From positions 1,011,555 to 1,032,554 of the forward strand of contig CAJNDS010000668.1 in NCBI GenBank assembly GCA_905221605.1: a stretch of 21,000 nucleotides of DNA, written 5' to 3'. Source of the stretch: Symbiodinium natans. Lineage: Eukaryota; Sar; Dinophyceae; Suessiales; Symbiodiniaceae. Shown piece by piece: positions 20,986 through 21,000 of this stretch. The notes beneath the pieces were generated by a model. That model worked only from the letters and a program-made list of their open reading frames with translations, was not told the DNA's origin and made no database searches. How positions within the stretch are numbered: the first letter of the stretch is position 1; every line of letters starts with the position of its first letter. Both the position numbers and the translations under genes were made by a program.

Positions 20986-21000
20986 CATCGGTGTGGATGA

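Overview
The window looks like intron-rich nuclear DNA of a eukaryote, saturated with plant/algal-type telomeric heptamers (TTTAGGG / CCCTAAA). More than forty interstitial arrays, in both orientations and with many one-base variants, are scattered from end to end. This is not a chromosome tip, because the arrays are separated by unique islands of about 50-200 bp. No bacterial-type gene, rRNA, tRNA, CRISPR array or virus was recognised. Telomere unit, kinase type (GTITHMPPEL ... AADVWAFG) and mixed GT/GC splice donors would suit a green alga or an alveolate such as a dinoflagellate. The species is not identified.

No long continuous ORF is convincing. Many unique islands instead read as short exons flanked by splice sites. 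The clearest gene is a protein kinase on the minus strand, running from about 20447 down to a stop at 7334. It has catalytic loop (20447-20360), DFG (18798-18723), activation loop/PPE (17796-17738), DVWAFG (17425-17375), helix F-G region (11214-11136) and RPTF (8511-8452) in correct N-to-C order, then a Lys/Glu-rich tail. Its introns, up to 6.2 kb, consist largely of heptamer arrays, inverted-repeat elements and satellites. The N-lobe is not securely found and may lie beyond the right edge.

Two further minus-strand split genes of unknown function are proposed at about 6148-2813 and 2355-397. They rest on open frames, splice sites and phase agreement only, and are clearly less certain. A possible extra minus-strand gene or alternative 3' end lies at 16765-16279, inside the largest kinase intron. 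Several islands are open on both strands, so their strand is ambiguous.

Non-coding layers: inverted-repeat (MITE-like) families A (4570, 15264, 19595), B (2575, 7740, 10275), C (3268, 5265), D, E and one more at 8174; a nearly heptamer-free satellite block at 12029-14125 built around AAACGCCCGTAA; local and tandem duplications; and microsatellites. The main general observation is that heptamer arrays abut the exons and may supply polypyrimidine tracts and even splice dinucleotides, so that telomere-like DNA here behaves as intron material.
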